A stretch of DNA of 29,755 nucleotides, from contig CAZEHJ010000043.1 in the NCBI GenBank assembly GCA_964512485.1, positions 1 through 29,755 on the forward strand. Direction: 5' to 3'. The notes under the pieces were generated by a model. That model was not told where the DNA came from. It was given only the letters and a program-made list of their open reading frames with translations, and ran no database searches. Source of the DNA: CAZEHJ01 sp964512485 (lineage in GTDB: Bacteria > Bacteroidota > Rhodothermia > Rhodothermales > UBA10348). This document shows, piece by piece, positions 7,994 to 16,128 of the stretch. The translations under genes were made by a program, and so were the position numbers. How positions within the stretch are numbered: the stretch's first letter is position 1; the number at the start of each line of letters is the position of its first letter.

Positions 7994-9163
7994 ATGTCGT
8001 TTCTTTTTTCATCTGAATCTGTCTCTGAGGGACACCCCGACAAAGTCTCCGATCAGATTTCGGATGCGGTGCTGGACGCAATGCTGAAAGAAGATCCCAA
8101 CAGCCGAGTGGCTGTTGAGACTCTGGTAACTACTGGCCTCGTGGTACTGTCCGGTGAAGTCACCACGAATGCCTACGTGGACGTTCAAGAAGTCGCGAGA
8201 CAGGTCATTCGAGATATTGGATACACCGATCCTGCATTGCGCTTTGATGCAGATTCATGTGGCGTTCTGGCAACGATCCACGAGCAGAGTTCGGATATCG
8301 CGCAGGGAGTTGATGATGACAGAGGAATGCACGTCGAGCAGGGTGCCGGTGACCAGGGAATGATGTTCGGGTACGCATCCCGCGAAACCGAAGAGTTGAT
8401 GCCGATGGCTCTCAGTTTCTCGCATGCCCTGATGCGTGAGTTGGCTGACATCAGGAAGAACACCGAGTTGATGCCATATCTGCGCCCGGATTCCAAGGGG
8501 CAGGTGACGGTTGAATATGAGGATGATGGCAAGACGATCAAGCGAATCCACACCGTAGTCGTTTCGACCCAGCATGGCGAAGACGTCGAGATTGACCAGA
8601 TAAAAAATGATGTTCAGGACCATTTGCTTCCCCGGGTCATTCCGGCCGAACTCATGGATGACAATCTGATCCTCCATGTCAACCCGACCGGGAAGTTCAT
8701 CATCGGTGGGCCTCATGGCGATACCGGACTGACTGGTCGAAAAATCATTGTTGATACGTACGGCGGGAAAGGAGCGCACGGTGGTGGAGCCTTTTCTGGC
8801 AAGGATCCATCGAAAGTCGACCGAAGTGCGGCCTATGCTGTCAGGCACGTAGCAAAAAATCTGGTAGCAGCTGAGCTGGCGGACGAAGTTCTCGTCCAGG
8901 TCGCGTATGCTATTGGTGTTGCCGATCCCATCTCAGTTCACGTCGACTCCTACGGCACCGCTAAAATTCCGGATCACCGGCTTGTGAAGGTCGTCAATGA
9001 CGTTTTCGACTTGAGACCGAAAGCCATCATCGAGTCACTCGATCTGCTCAGACCTGGATACCGACGAACGGCTGCCTACGGCCATTTTGGAAGAAGTGAG
9101 TTCAAGTGGGAAGAGCTGAACAAGGTTGCTGCCATCCAGGAAAGCGCATCCGTTCTGGCGTAG
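7994..9163 (+). CDS. metK: S-adenosylmethionine synthase
   Basis: The 389-residue enzyme makes S-adenosylmethionine from methionine and ATP. The start 'SFLFSSESVSEGHPDKVSDQ' holds the conserved ATP-binding His. 'GAGDQGMMFGYASRETEELMP' is the signature hexapeptide region near residue 117. 'GGPHGDTGLTGRKIIVDTYG' and 'GGGAFSGKDPSKVDRSAAY' are the phosphate-binding loops. Length and all motifs are intact. ahcY, which recycles the SAH left after methylation, lies 4.3 kb downstream on the same strand, separated by one very large protease gene. Confidence 0.98.
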   Translation: MSFLFSSESVSEGHPDKVSDQISDAVLDAMLKEDPNSRVAVETLVTTGLVVLSGEVTTNAYVDVQEVARQVIRDIGYTDPALRFDADSCGVLATIHEQSSDIAQGVDDDRGMHVEQGAGDQGMMFGYASRETEELMPMALSFSHALMRELADIRKNTELMPYLRPDSKGQVTVEYEDDGKTIKRIHTVVVSTQHGEDVEIDQIKNDVQDHLLPRVIPAELMDDNLILHVNPTGKFIIGGPHGDTGLTGRKIIVDTYGGKGAHGGGAFSGKDPSKVDRSAAYAVRHVAKNLVAAELADEVLVQVAYAIGVADPISVHVDSYGTAKIPDHRLVKVVNDVFDLRPKAIIESLDLLRPGYRRTAAYGHFGRSEFKWEELNKVAAIQESASVLA

Positions 9164-9267
9164 TCTACGTGAAAGGGCAATTGCGGGCACCGTTTGGATA
9201 TTTGAAGCCACTCAGGTGTAGTGTGAATGAGCCCACCGATTCGAGACATTTCCAAGGATATCTGCGC

Positions 9268-12200
9268 ATGATTCGATCTACACTGATTGTTTTCCTCCTG
9301 ATTGCGGGCGCTGCGCAGGTATCGGCTCAGGAGATCAAAAAGAAAACGGTAGAGGCCCCGCTTCAGTTTTCGACGAAGCTGGATTCCCGCGGACGGATTG
9401 ATCTTGACAGCCGTCTCGTGAGGGCTCGCTACTTCCAGGAGGACAAAACAGAATACCTGGACCCGGACACTTTCCTCAGCGCGGAGTACGCTTCGTTCGG
9501 ATGGTCCGAGGAAGCGGATGAGCTCGAGCTCATATCGGATCAAAGGCGCACATTCAGTCGCCATCTGACCTACCAGCAAACATTCGCTGGCATAACGGTT
9601 GACGAGGCCACCGTACGAGTGAATATGGACGGTCTTGGACGCGTCAGCATGGTATTGAGCGCATTCATGCCAGTGGATGCGGAGGAGTCGTCCTTCAACA
9701 CGCAACCCTCGGTCACCGCCGCGAGGGCAGCTGATCTGGCAATAGCAGAATTGGCGCCGGACGGTGGACTCAATTCCGATCCAGAGCTGGTTATCACCGA
9801 TCCTGACCGTCCTGTTCTTGCCTGGAAGCTGTTGGTGTGGCCCGAATCAGAGCCAGCAGAATATGTCGTTTTGATCAATGCACATACCGGGTCGCTGATT
9901 TCGGCCAGAGATCAGTCGATGTCGTTCGGGCATACGCCCGATGTACGATCGGACGATGCAGACGCCAGGAAGGAGAGCGCCAATCGAGTTGACGGATTGG
10001 GGCTGGTCTACGACACTGATCCACTTTTTACATCAGGCGCATTCTATGGTGCTCCTTACGTGGACAACGACGACGCCACCAACGCAGCACTGGATTCACA
10101 GCGTCTTTTGGTGACCCTTCCAGACATCACGCAACGCGGAGACGGGATGTACGTGCTTACGGGACCGTATGTGGATATTGTGGGCGAATCTTCGGGCGGT
10201 TCACTGATCTACGCGACTCCCGCAGAATCGTCTCCGGATGGATTTCAGTATAACCGGGCCGACGACCGCTTTGAAAGCGTGATGGCCTACTACCACATTG
10301 ATAAGAGCCAACGCTACGTCCAGAGCCTCGGCTTCCATGATCTCCAGAACGGCAGTATTCGCGTCAATCCACAAGGATTGACAGCAGACGATTCGCGGTA
10401 TATTCCCACACAGAATATGATTCTGTACGGAACGGGCGGAGTTGACGACGCCGAAGATGCTGCCGTCATCTGGCATGAATACGGTCACGCCATTCTGAAT
10501 GCAGCCGCTTCGGGACTGCTTTCGACCAGGGAAGGAACGGCATTACACGAAGGATTATCCGATTACTGGGCGGCTTCTTATAGAAGAGGACAGATTGATC
10601 AAGGTCTTACGCTTCGAACAGATTGGGTGGGCGTTTTTCCGTGGGACTCTGGAGATGGCGATCCTTCATTTTGGGGCGGCCGTTATCTGAATCATGCCGG
10701 AATCTACCCACAAGATGTCTGTTCGGCCGTGAATGATGTGGGATGCGACGTTCACGGTGATGGTCTGATGTGGGGTACGACCCTTATGGAGGTTTTTGAC
10801 GTGTTGGGTCGGGAGTTGACGAACAAGCTCGTTCTGCAGTCCCACTATTATTTGAGTTCTCCCGTCACGTTTGCCGATGCCGCACAGGCTGTCATTCAGG
10901 CAGACCGGGATTATTTCAGCGGAGTGAACGCATCCGTTCTCATCAATATTTTCTCGGCCAGAGGCCTCGTCGATGCCAGTCAATTTGGACCGACCATAGC
11001 CCACGATCCCTTGCAGGGCACCGAACAACTGGGTGTCGAAATAGACGTTTCTGCATCAGTCGTCGGACAGTCTGCCACGGTATCCTCCGTGGAGTTGACC
11101 TATTGGGCTGATTCGATTCCTGAAACGACGGTCTCCATGACATCGAATGGGTCGGATGTCTTCACAGGAAGAATCATGCTTCCGGCAGTGTTCGATACGG
11201 TTCGATATCACTTCAAAGCAATGGACACGGGTGGTAACGAGACGTTTTTGCCTTCCGGTGCCCCTGTCGAACAGTTTTCGTTCCTCGTCGGCGAAGATCA
11301 TTTGGGCCCAGAAATTGCTCACGACCCGATCACGGCGGTAGGGTTCTCGGATTTTCCGATCATTTTAAGCGGATCTTCGAGTGATGGATTGGGCGTGGAA
11401 TCCGTAACTCTGTTGTATTCGGTGTTTGACGATCAGGGTGTCAAGACGAATACAGGACAGGAACAAATATCGTCGTCTTCCGGCCCGTTCGGGCGTTTTC
11501 TTCCAGTGGATCTCGGAGATGTGGTCGATGGAGGTCGAATTGAATATCACTTCGTTGCCATCGATGCTTCCGAGCGTATGAACGAAACCAGATTTCCTTC
11601 GGTAGGAGAGATTGTGATGAGTGTGGAGGCAGGAGCCCTGCGAACCCGGCATCTGTTTTCTGAAGAAGGACTCTCTGTCACAATCGATGGAATCTGGGAA
11701 TGGGGTGACCCATCTTTCGGAACCCTTTCAAGCCCCTCCGACACACCTGTTCTGGCTACCAACGCGGACGGCTCGTATCCGGCGAGCCCGACTCTCTCTT
11801 CGGTATATCTGCCTCGCATCAATCTTGGAGGGCTGGAAGCCTCGGTCCTGCGCATCTGGCACTGGTTCGATGCCGAGAGTGACGGAACGGGCGACCCTTC
11901 ACGGATGGACGGACAGTTCATGGATGGTGCAGTCGTTCGTTATCGCTCAAGTGAATCCCCTGACTGGCAGCTTCTGGTGCCAGCCGCAGGATACCCGGGT
12001 GTAATAGCGGACGATGGTTCCAACCCTCTGCACCTCACTCCGGCGTTCGGTGGGTTCAGTCATGGATGGCGAATGGACGAATTTGCCGTGCCGAGCGAAG
12101 ATGATCTGGAGATCCGTTTCGATTTTGCAACAGATGCCTCAAATTCAAACCTTTCAGAGCAATTTGCGGGCTGGTATATCGACAGCATGGAGATCACAAC

Positions 12201-13299
12201 GATCCCCATCGAAGATTCTGATGCACCGTTCCTACTCGAAGGACCTCCCGACAACCAGGTTCTTTCGCATGTCGCAGCGCTTCCTCGGGTGAGCCTCAAT
12301 GTGGGGGATGATTTTGGTGTGGCAGAAGTCTTGCTGGACTGGGAGTTCACCACAAGAACAGAGACTACGACCGGAACGTTGCGTATGGCGCAGGACGCAG
12401 AAAACTTGAACGAGTTTTCTGCTGCTCTGGATTTCGCAGCAACGCCGGAGCCTGCAGATGAAATTGCGTACAGCATCCGGGTGCTGGATTTTTCTGACCG
12501 CCATCTTCGGGTTCCCGAAGTGGGTAGCAAGGATATCGAGTTTCAGCTGTTTGCTTCCGATGATGTGGTCCATTCGGTTTGGACGTCAGGAGACTGGGTA
12601 AGGGAAAGTTCGCGCTGGCTATTTCAGGCCAATTCCCCCGGGATCGTATCGAGCATCAACCTGAACGCACGAGACACCGAGTCCAATGCTGAATCAATGA
12701 TGCTGAGTCTGGATCACGGATTCAATTTGCTTTCAGGAGCAGGTGGTGCGGTTCAGGTCTCGACTGACGGAGGGAAGCGATGGGCGTCTCTCGAGCCAGT
12801 TGGAGGATATCCCGCTGCGGCGCCAGAAGGTACCTTTCTTGACGGCCAGAGGGCCTTCGTAGGCTTTCAAACACGGCAAGAGACGTTATTTGATCTGAGC
12901 AGTTATTCCGGAAAACAGCTTCTTGTCAGGGTGATTGCGGAAACCTGGGCCGATGAACCGCAGTCAGCGTCGTGGATCATTCACGACATGACATTCAAAT
13001 CGCGCACGGATCAGCTTGCGTTCTCCTCAGAGGTGGAGTTTGGGATGTTGCCCAATTATCCGAATCCGTTTTCGGGTCGCACGCGCATCACGGTCAGTGT
13101 CAAAGCGAGTGCGTCCTCCAGTCTGCGCGTTTATGATATGATGGGTCGGGAGGTTGCAGTCCTGCTCGACAGCTTCCTCGATGCCGGAAGCCATACATAC
13201 ACATTTGATGGAGCCGGCCTGGCGGCCGGTGTCTATATCGCCAGATTCAGGTCGGGTAGCCAGGAGAAAGTGCGGACGTTGATTCTGACGGGCCGATAG
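9268..13299 (+). CDS. Large T9SS-exported zinc metallopeptidase (M4/M36-like) with FTP, Ig-like and MAM-like domains
   Basis: I place the start at the Met of 'MIRSTLIVFLLIAGAAQVSA', a clean signal peptide, giving 1343 residues; the longer frame overlaps metK. After the signal come an FTP-like propeptide (about 85-135) and a PepSY-like segment ('VLAWKLLVWPES', about 190-215). The catalytic domain has zinc motif HEYGH at 403-407 and the probable third ligand Glu428 in 'ALHEGLSDYWAA'. Then follow Ig-like modules (about 550-780), a MAM/jelly-roll-like domain (about 790-980) similar in style to those of immune inhibitor A, another Ig-like module, and a second jelly-roll-like domain (about 1095-1250). 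The C-terminus, from 'LPNYPNPFSGRTRITVSV' on, is a type A T9SS sorting domain. It is likely a cell-surface or secreted protease made as a zymogen. The exact peptidase family is uncertain. Confidence 0.88.
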   Translation: MIRSTLIVFLLIAGAAQVSAQEIKKKTVEAPLQFSTKLDSRGRIDLDSRLVRARYFQEDKTEYLDPDTFLSAEYASFGWSEEADELELISDQRRTFSRHLTYQQTFAGITVDEATVRVNMDGLGRVSMVLSAFMPVDAEESSFNTQPSVTAARAADLAIAELAPDGGLNSDPELVITDPDRPVLAWKLLVWPESEPAEYVVLINAHTGSLISARDQSMSFGHTPDVRSDDADARKESANRVDGLGLVYDTDPLFTSGAFYGAPYVDNDDATNAALDSQRLLVTLPDITQRGDGMYVLTGPYVDIVGESSGGSLIYATPAESSPDGFQYNRADDRFESVMAYYHIDKSQRYVQSLGFHDLQNGSIRVNPQGLTADDSRYIPTQNMILYGTGGVDDAEDAAVIWHEYGHAILNAAASGLLSTREGTALHEGLSDYWAASYRRGQIDQGLTLRTDWVGVFPWDSGDGDPSFWGGRYLNHAGIYPQDVCSAVNDVGCDVHGDGLMWGTTLMEVFDVLGRELTNKLVLQSHYYLSSPVTFADAAQAVIQADRDYFSGVNASVLINIFSARGLVDASQFGPTIAHDPLQGTEQLGVEIDVSASVVGQSATVSSVELTYWADSIPETTVSMTSNGSDVFTGRIMLPAVFDTVRYHFKAMDTGGNETFLPSGAPVEQFSFLVGEDHLGPEIAHDPITAVGFSDFPIILSGSSSDGLGVESVTLLYSVFDDQGVKTNTGQEQISSSSGPFGRFLPVDLGDVVDGGRIEYHFVAIDASERMNETRFPSVGEIVMSVEAGALRTRHLFSEEGLSVTIDGIWEWGDPSFGTLSSPSDTPVLATNADGSYPASPTLSSVYLPRINLGGLEASVLRIWHWFDAESDGTGDPSRMDGQFMDGAVVRYRSSESPDWQLLVPAAGYPGVIADDGSNPLHLTPAFGGFSHGWRMDEFAVPSEDDLEIRFDFATDASNSNLSEQFAGWYIDSMEITTIPIEDSDAPFLLEGPPDNQVLSHVAALPRVSLNVGDDFGVAEVLLDWEFTTRTETTTGTLRMAQDAENLNEFSAALDFAATPEPADEIAYSIRVLDFSDRHLRVPEVGSKDIEFQLFASDDVVHSVWTSGDWVRESSRWLFQANSPGIVSSINLNARDTESNAESMMLSLDHGFNLLSGAGGAVQVSTDGGKRWASLEPVGGYPAAAPEGTFLDGQRAFVGFQTRQETLFDLSSYSGKQLLVRVIAETWADEPQSASWIIHDMTFKSRTDQLAFSSEVEFGMLPNYPNPFSGRTRITVSVKASASSSLRVYDMMGREVAVLLDSFLDAGSHTYTFDGAGLAAGVYIARFRSGSQEKVRTLILTGR

Positions 13300-13391
13300 A
13301 CAAGTGCCACGGAGCGTGCGGGCGGTTTGTGTCGATTTCCTGGCTATCCCCCATTTCTAAATTTCAGTCAAGCACAAAACCCATCGGCTGA

Positions 13392-13428
13392 TTGACAGTT
13401 GTACCCGTTTGGAGCATATTTCGCTCCA
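13392..13428 (+). promoter_or_regulatory. Candidate ahcY promoter overlapped by a small inverted repeat
   Basis: TTGACA (13392-13397) is a perfect -35 box, with CATATT (13415-13420) 17 bases on as a weak -10. The 6-bp inverted repeat TGGAGC/GCTCCA (13410-13415 and 13423-13428) straddles the -10, a position suited to an operator. The ahcY ATG is at 13463. No SAH riboswitch pattern is visible. The call is tentative because this phylum may prefer another promoter consensus. Confidence 0.35.
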
Positions 13429-13462
13429 CTGTTTAGAATCAGTCACTTATTAATTCCCTACG

Positions 13463-14740
13463 ATGGATCACAAAGAAGGAGCCTACAAGGTCAAGGACCT
13501 GTCTCTGGCAGACGCCGGAAGACTCAAGATGGAGTGGGCAGAGAGCCGTATGCCAGTTCTTATGCAGCTGCGCGAAAAATATGCGGCTGAGCAGCCATTC
13601 AAGGGCTACAAGATTACGGGCTGTCTCCACGTGACAAAGGAAACGGGTGTGCTCGTTGAGACCTTTGCTGCATGTGGAGCAGAAGTTGCGTGGAGCGGAT
13701 GTAATCCTCTCTCGACGAACGACGAAGTTGCTGCTGCTCTGGCAGAATCAGGCATCGAGATTTACGCCTGGTATGGTCAGGATACAGACGAATTTTACTG
13801 GAGCATCGACCGCACGATCGATAAGCCTCCGCACCTCACACTGGATGATGGTGCTGATCTCATTTTTAACGTACATCACCGATTCCCTCATCTATCTGAG
13901 CACATCATTGGTGGTTCGGAAGAGACTACGACGGGTGTTCACCGTCTTCGCGCGATGGCTGATGACGGCAAACTGCTCTATCCTGTCTATGCAGTGAACG
14001 ATGCCGAGACTAAGTGGGACTTCGACAATGTGTACGGAACAGGTCAGAGTACACTCGATGGCATTCTGCGCGCAAGCTCAGTGCTCCTGGCCGGTAAGAA
14101 CTTTGTAGTTGCCGGTTATGGTCATTGTGGGCGAGGAGTCGCGATGCGCGCCAAAGGCATGGGTGCCAATGTGATCGTTACTGAAATCAAGCCGACGGCG
14201 GCTCTCAAGGCGACTCTCGAAGGCATGCAGGTGATGACGATGGAAGAAGCAGCCAAGGTGGGTGACATTTTCGTTACTGCTACAGGCATGAAGGACATCA
14301 TTCGTGGCCATCACTTCATCAGCATGAAGGAAGGAGCGATTGTGTGCAACACCGGACACTACGACGTCGAACTGAACCTGAAGGAGCTGGCAGAAGTCAG
14401 TCAGGATGTGCGCACGGTCCGTACAGACAATCGCGAATACACGATGGACAACGGCAAGAAGATTTATGTCCTCGCAGACGGTCGTCTGGTAAACCTCGCT
14501 GCTGCAGAAGGACATCCATCAGAAGTGATGGACATGAGTTTTGCCAATCAGTTCATGGCTCACCTGACTCTTATTCAGCGTCATGAGTCTGGAGAAGAGC
14601 TACCAAATACGGTTATCGACCTTCCTGTAGAACTGGACCAGGAAATTGCTGGCATCAAGCTCGAAACGATGGGGATCGATATTGACTCCCTGACGAATGA
14701 GCAGGTTGTTTACGCGACTGACTACTCAGCCGGCACGTGA
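13463..14740 (+). CDS. ahcY: Adenosylhomocysteinase
   Basis: The 425-residue enzyme reversibly splits S-adenosylhomocysteine into adenosine and homocysteine, using tightly bound NAD. Substrate-domain signatures include 'GYKITGCLHVTKETGVLVET' and 'GCNPLSTNDEVAAAL'. The Rossmann domain carries 'VVAGYGHCGRGVAMRAKGMG' and 'VIVTEIKPTAAL'. 'GAIVCNTGHYDVELNL' and 'YVLADGRLVNLAAAEGHPSEVMDMSF' are also standard. The length, and the end in 'YSAGT' rather than the Lys-rich Tyr tail, fit the short archaeal/Thermotoga-like form that lacks the 40-residue insert. No Shine-Dalgarno sequence is seen. With metK it closes the SAM cycle. Confidence 0.97.
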   Translation: MDHKEGAYKVKDLSLADAGRLKMEWAESRMPVLMQLREKYAAEQPFKGYKITGCLHVTKETGVLVETFAACGAEVAWSGCNPLSTNDEVAAALAESGIEIYAWYGQDTDEFYWSIDRTIDKPPHLTLDDGADLIFNVHHRFPHLSEHIIGGSEETTTGVHRLRAMADDGKLLYPVYAVNDAETKWDFDNVYGTGQSTLDGILRASSVLLAGKNFVVAGYGHCGRGVAMRAKGMGANVIVTEIKPTAALKATLEGMQVMTMEEAAKVGDIFVTATGMKDIIRGHHFISMKEGAIVCNTGHYDVELNLKELAEVSQDVRTVRTDNREYTMDNGKKIYVLADGRLVNLAAAEGHPSEVMDMSFANQFMAHLTLIQRHESGEELPNTVIDLPVELDQEIAGIKLETMGIDIDSLTNEQVVYATDYSAGT

Positions 14741-14770
14741 TTCTGAGCTGAGACGGTTTGAATGAAATGC

Positions 14771-14803
14771 AGCGGGCGGCGGATCGAAGATCCGCCGCCC
14801 GCT
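14771..14803. terminator. Bidirectional terminator between ahcY and fdxA
   Basis: A perfect 15-bp stem (14771-14785 with 14789-14803) closes a GAA loop. It lies 30 bases after the ahcY stop and 30 bases after the convergent fdxA stop. The plus-strand tail is TTGCTATTCT and the minus-strand tail GCATTTCATT; neither is a pure T run, but the stem is very strong and well placed to serve both genes. Confidence 0.85.
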
Positions 14804-14833
14804 TTGCTATTCTGAGGACGCCACACGAAGTGG

Positions 14834-15184
14834 TTATTCGGCGCCGTCGTACGTCATGATATCCTGTTCTGACTTCTCTTTGTTGGCCCACTCTTCCGCG
14901 TCTGGAAGCGGATCACTCTTTTCAGTGATATTGTAACCGAGTTCCTGCCATTGGTTGGCCAGATATGTATTCCACTCGGCGTAGTGCTCCATTTCTTCGG
15001 GAAGCTCGTCATCGGCGTAAATGGCTTCCACCGGGCACACGGGAACGCAGGCATTGCAGTCAATGCATTCGTCCGGGTGGATGACCAGGAAGTTTGGTCC
15101 TTCGTAAAAACAATCAACCGGGCAGACTTCGACACAGTCGGTGTGTTTGCAGTTGATGCAGGCTTCTGTAACTACGTATGGCAT
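14834..15184 (-). CDS. fdxA: 7Fe ferredoxin, [3Fe-4S][4Fe-4S], FdxA type
   Basis: The 116-residue soluble electron carrier closely follows Azotobacter ferredoxin I: 'DCFYEGPNFLVIHPDECIDC' is nearly identical to what I recall of that family. By analogy Cys9, Cys17 and Cys50 hold the 3Fe cluster; Cys21, Cys40, Cys43 and Cys46 hold the 4Fe cluster; Cys12 and Cys25 are the extra free cysteines. The acidic C-terminal half with 'NITEKSDPLPDAEEWANK' is also typical. It is monocistronic, convergent to ahcY across a shared terminator. The redox partner is unknown; in other bacteria FdxA is tied to oxidative stress or low-potential electron transfer. Confidence 0.95.
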   Translation of the reverse strand: MPYVVTEACINCKHTDCVEVCPVDCFYEGPNFLVIHPDECIDCNACVPVCPVEAIYADDELPEEMEHYAEWNTYLANQWQELGYNITEKSDPLPDAEEWANKEKSEQDIMTYDGAE

Positions 15185-15422
15185 ATTGATCAGATGTCTG
15201 ACAGGTGTCGCATCTCTTCGTTGAACAATCTCGTATCACTCTTTTGAAGATAATACGTGAACCCTATGTACGCCACAGAATTCAATCGGTGAGGACAACA
15301 AATCCTGCATTCGATTGCCAGTGAACTGTCGTCAGGGTCGGTCTTTGACTTTTTCAGGTGAGGATGAGCGAATTAATATGTATGATAGAACCGAACGTCG
15401 AACGACGTAATAGAAATACCAC

Positions 15423-15734
15423 TTGAAATACCTCACTGACATAACAGGGAACCCTTCCCACCGCCATCTTGTGGAGGCCATCATCTGGACGGGTGGACTG
15501 CTCGCTGTCGGTCTGGCGGATCCAAGGGCCGAGTCACTGATCGAGCTGTGTCTGTTCAAGGCCGTTGGCCTGTCCGGGTGTCCGGGCTGCGGGCTAGGAC
15601 ATGCGATGGGTTTTCTGTTTCGTGGTGAGTGGAACCTCGCCTTGAGTAGTCATATTTTTTCGCCTGTTGTTCTGGTGTTTCTTCTTCACCGGATCGGCTC
15701 GCTTGTCCGTAGTGCTATTTACAGAATTTCATAG
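15423..15734 (+). CDS. DUF2752 membrane protein
   Basis: This 103-residue protein has the DUF2752 hallmark 'CPGCGLGHAMGFLFRGEWNLAL' in its centre, with a hydrophobic segment before it (about 19-33) and a second after it ('SPVVLVFLLHRIGSLV'). The role of the family is unknown; the Cys pair could bind metal or form a disulfide. The start is a TTG. An in-frame stop lies 12 bases upstream and there is no ATG before the domain, so the start is forced. TM2 and sorbosone-dehydrogenase-like genes follow after 19 and then 3 bases, giving a three-gene operon. DUF2752 and TM2 genes are often neighbours in Bacteroidota, which suggests a shared role. Confidence 0.85.
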   Translation: MKYLTDITGNPSHRHLVEAIIWTGGLLAVGLADPRAESLIELCLFKAVGLSGCPGCGLGHAMGFLFRGEWNLALSSHIFSPVVLVFLLHRIGSLVRSAIYRIS

Positions 15735-15753
15735 CTGCTAACCTCCTCCCAAT

Positions 15754-16125
15754 ATGTCAAAAATCATCAAGTACCTTCCCGAACTCCAGGGCGATGAGCA
15801 ATTGGTCGTTGCACAGGTCATCACTGAAATGACCGAAGAGCAGGCCGAACAGTTTTCGCGCGTCTATCGTCAACGCAGAAAGGACGAAACGACCGTTTTG
15901 ATGACCACCCTGGCTGCATTCATTGGGATCGCCGGACTGAACCGATTTTATCTTGGTCAGATCGGGATGGGGTTGGCCTATCTGTTGACCGCTGGATTCT
16001 GCCTCATCGGTACGATCGTAGACATCTTCAATTTCAGATCCCTGACGGCCGCCTACAACGAAAAGCAGGCTCTGGAAGTAGGGATGCTTATTCGTGGAGC
16101 CTTTCCGGCCGCCATTGAAGAGTAA
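15754..16125 (+). CDS. TM2 domain membrane protein
   Basis: The 123-residue protein has a soluble N-terminal helix (about 1-48) followed by the TM2 domain: two close membrane helices joined by a short turn containing 'GIAGLNRFYLGQIGMGLAYL' and the second helix 'LTAGFCLIGTIVDIFNF'. The Gly-rich, Arg-Phe-Tyr-Leu-Gly pattern is the family signature. A short C-terminal tail follows. Its function is not known. It is encoded between the DUF2752 gene and the propeller gene with very tight spacing (3 bases to the next start). Confidence 0.9.
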   Translation: MSKIIKYLPELQGDEQLVVAQVITEMTEEQAEQFSRVYRQRRKDETTVLMTTLAAFIGIAGLNRFYLGQIGMGLAYLLTAGFCLIGTIVDIFNFRSLTAAYNEKQALEVGMLIRGAFPAAIEE

Positions 16126-16128
16126 CTC

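Noticed and set aside
9106..9267. Longer start of the giant protease, overlapping metK
   Set aside because: The signal peptide begins exactly at the Met at 9268; the 54 residues before it are an out-of-frame reading of the metK end and the intergenic gap.
13300..13462. SAH riboswitch before ahcY
   Set aside because: The conserved GAGG-GCGCUGC-type core is not present; only a short 6-bp inverted repeat is seen.
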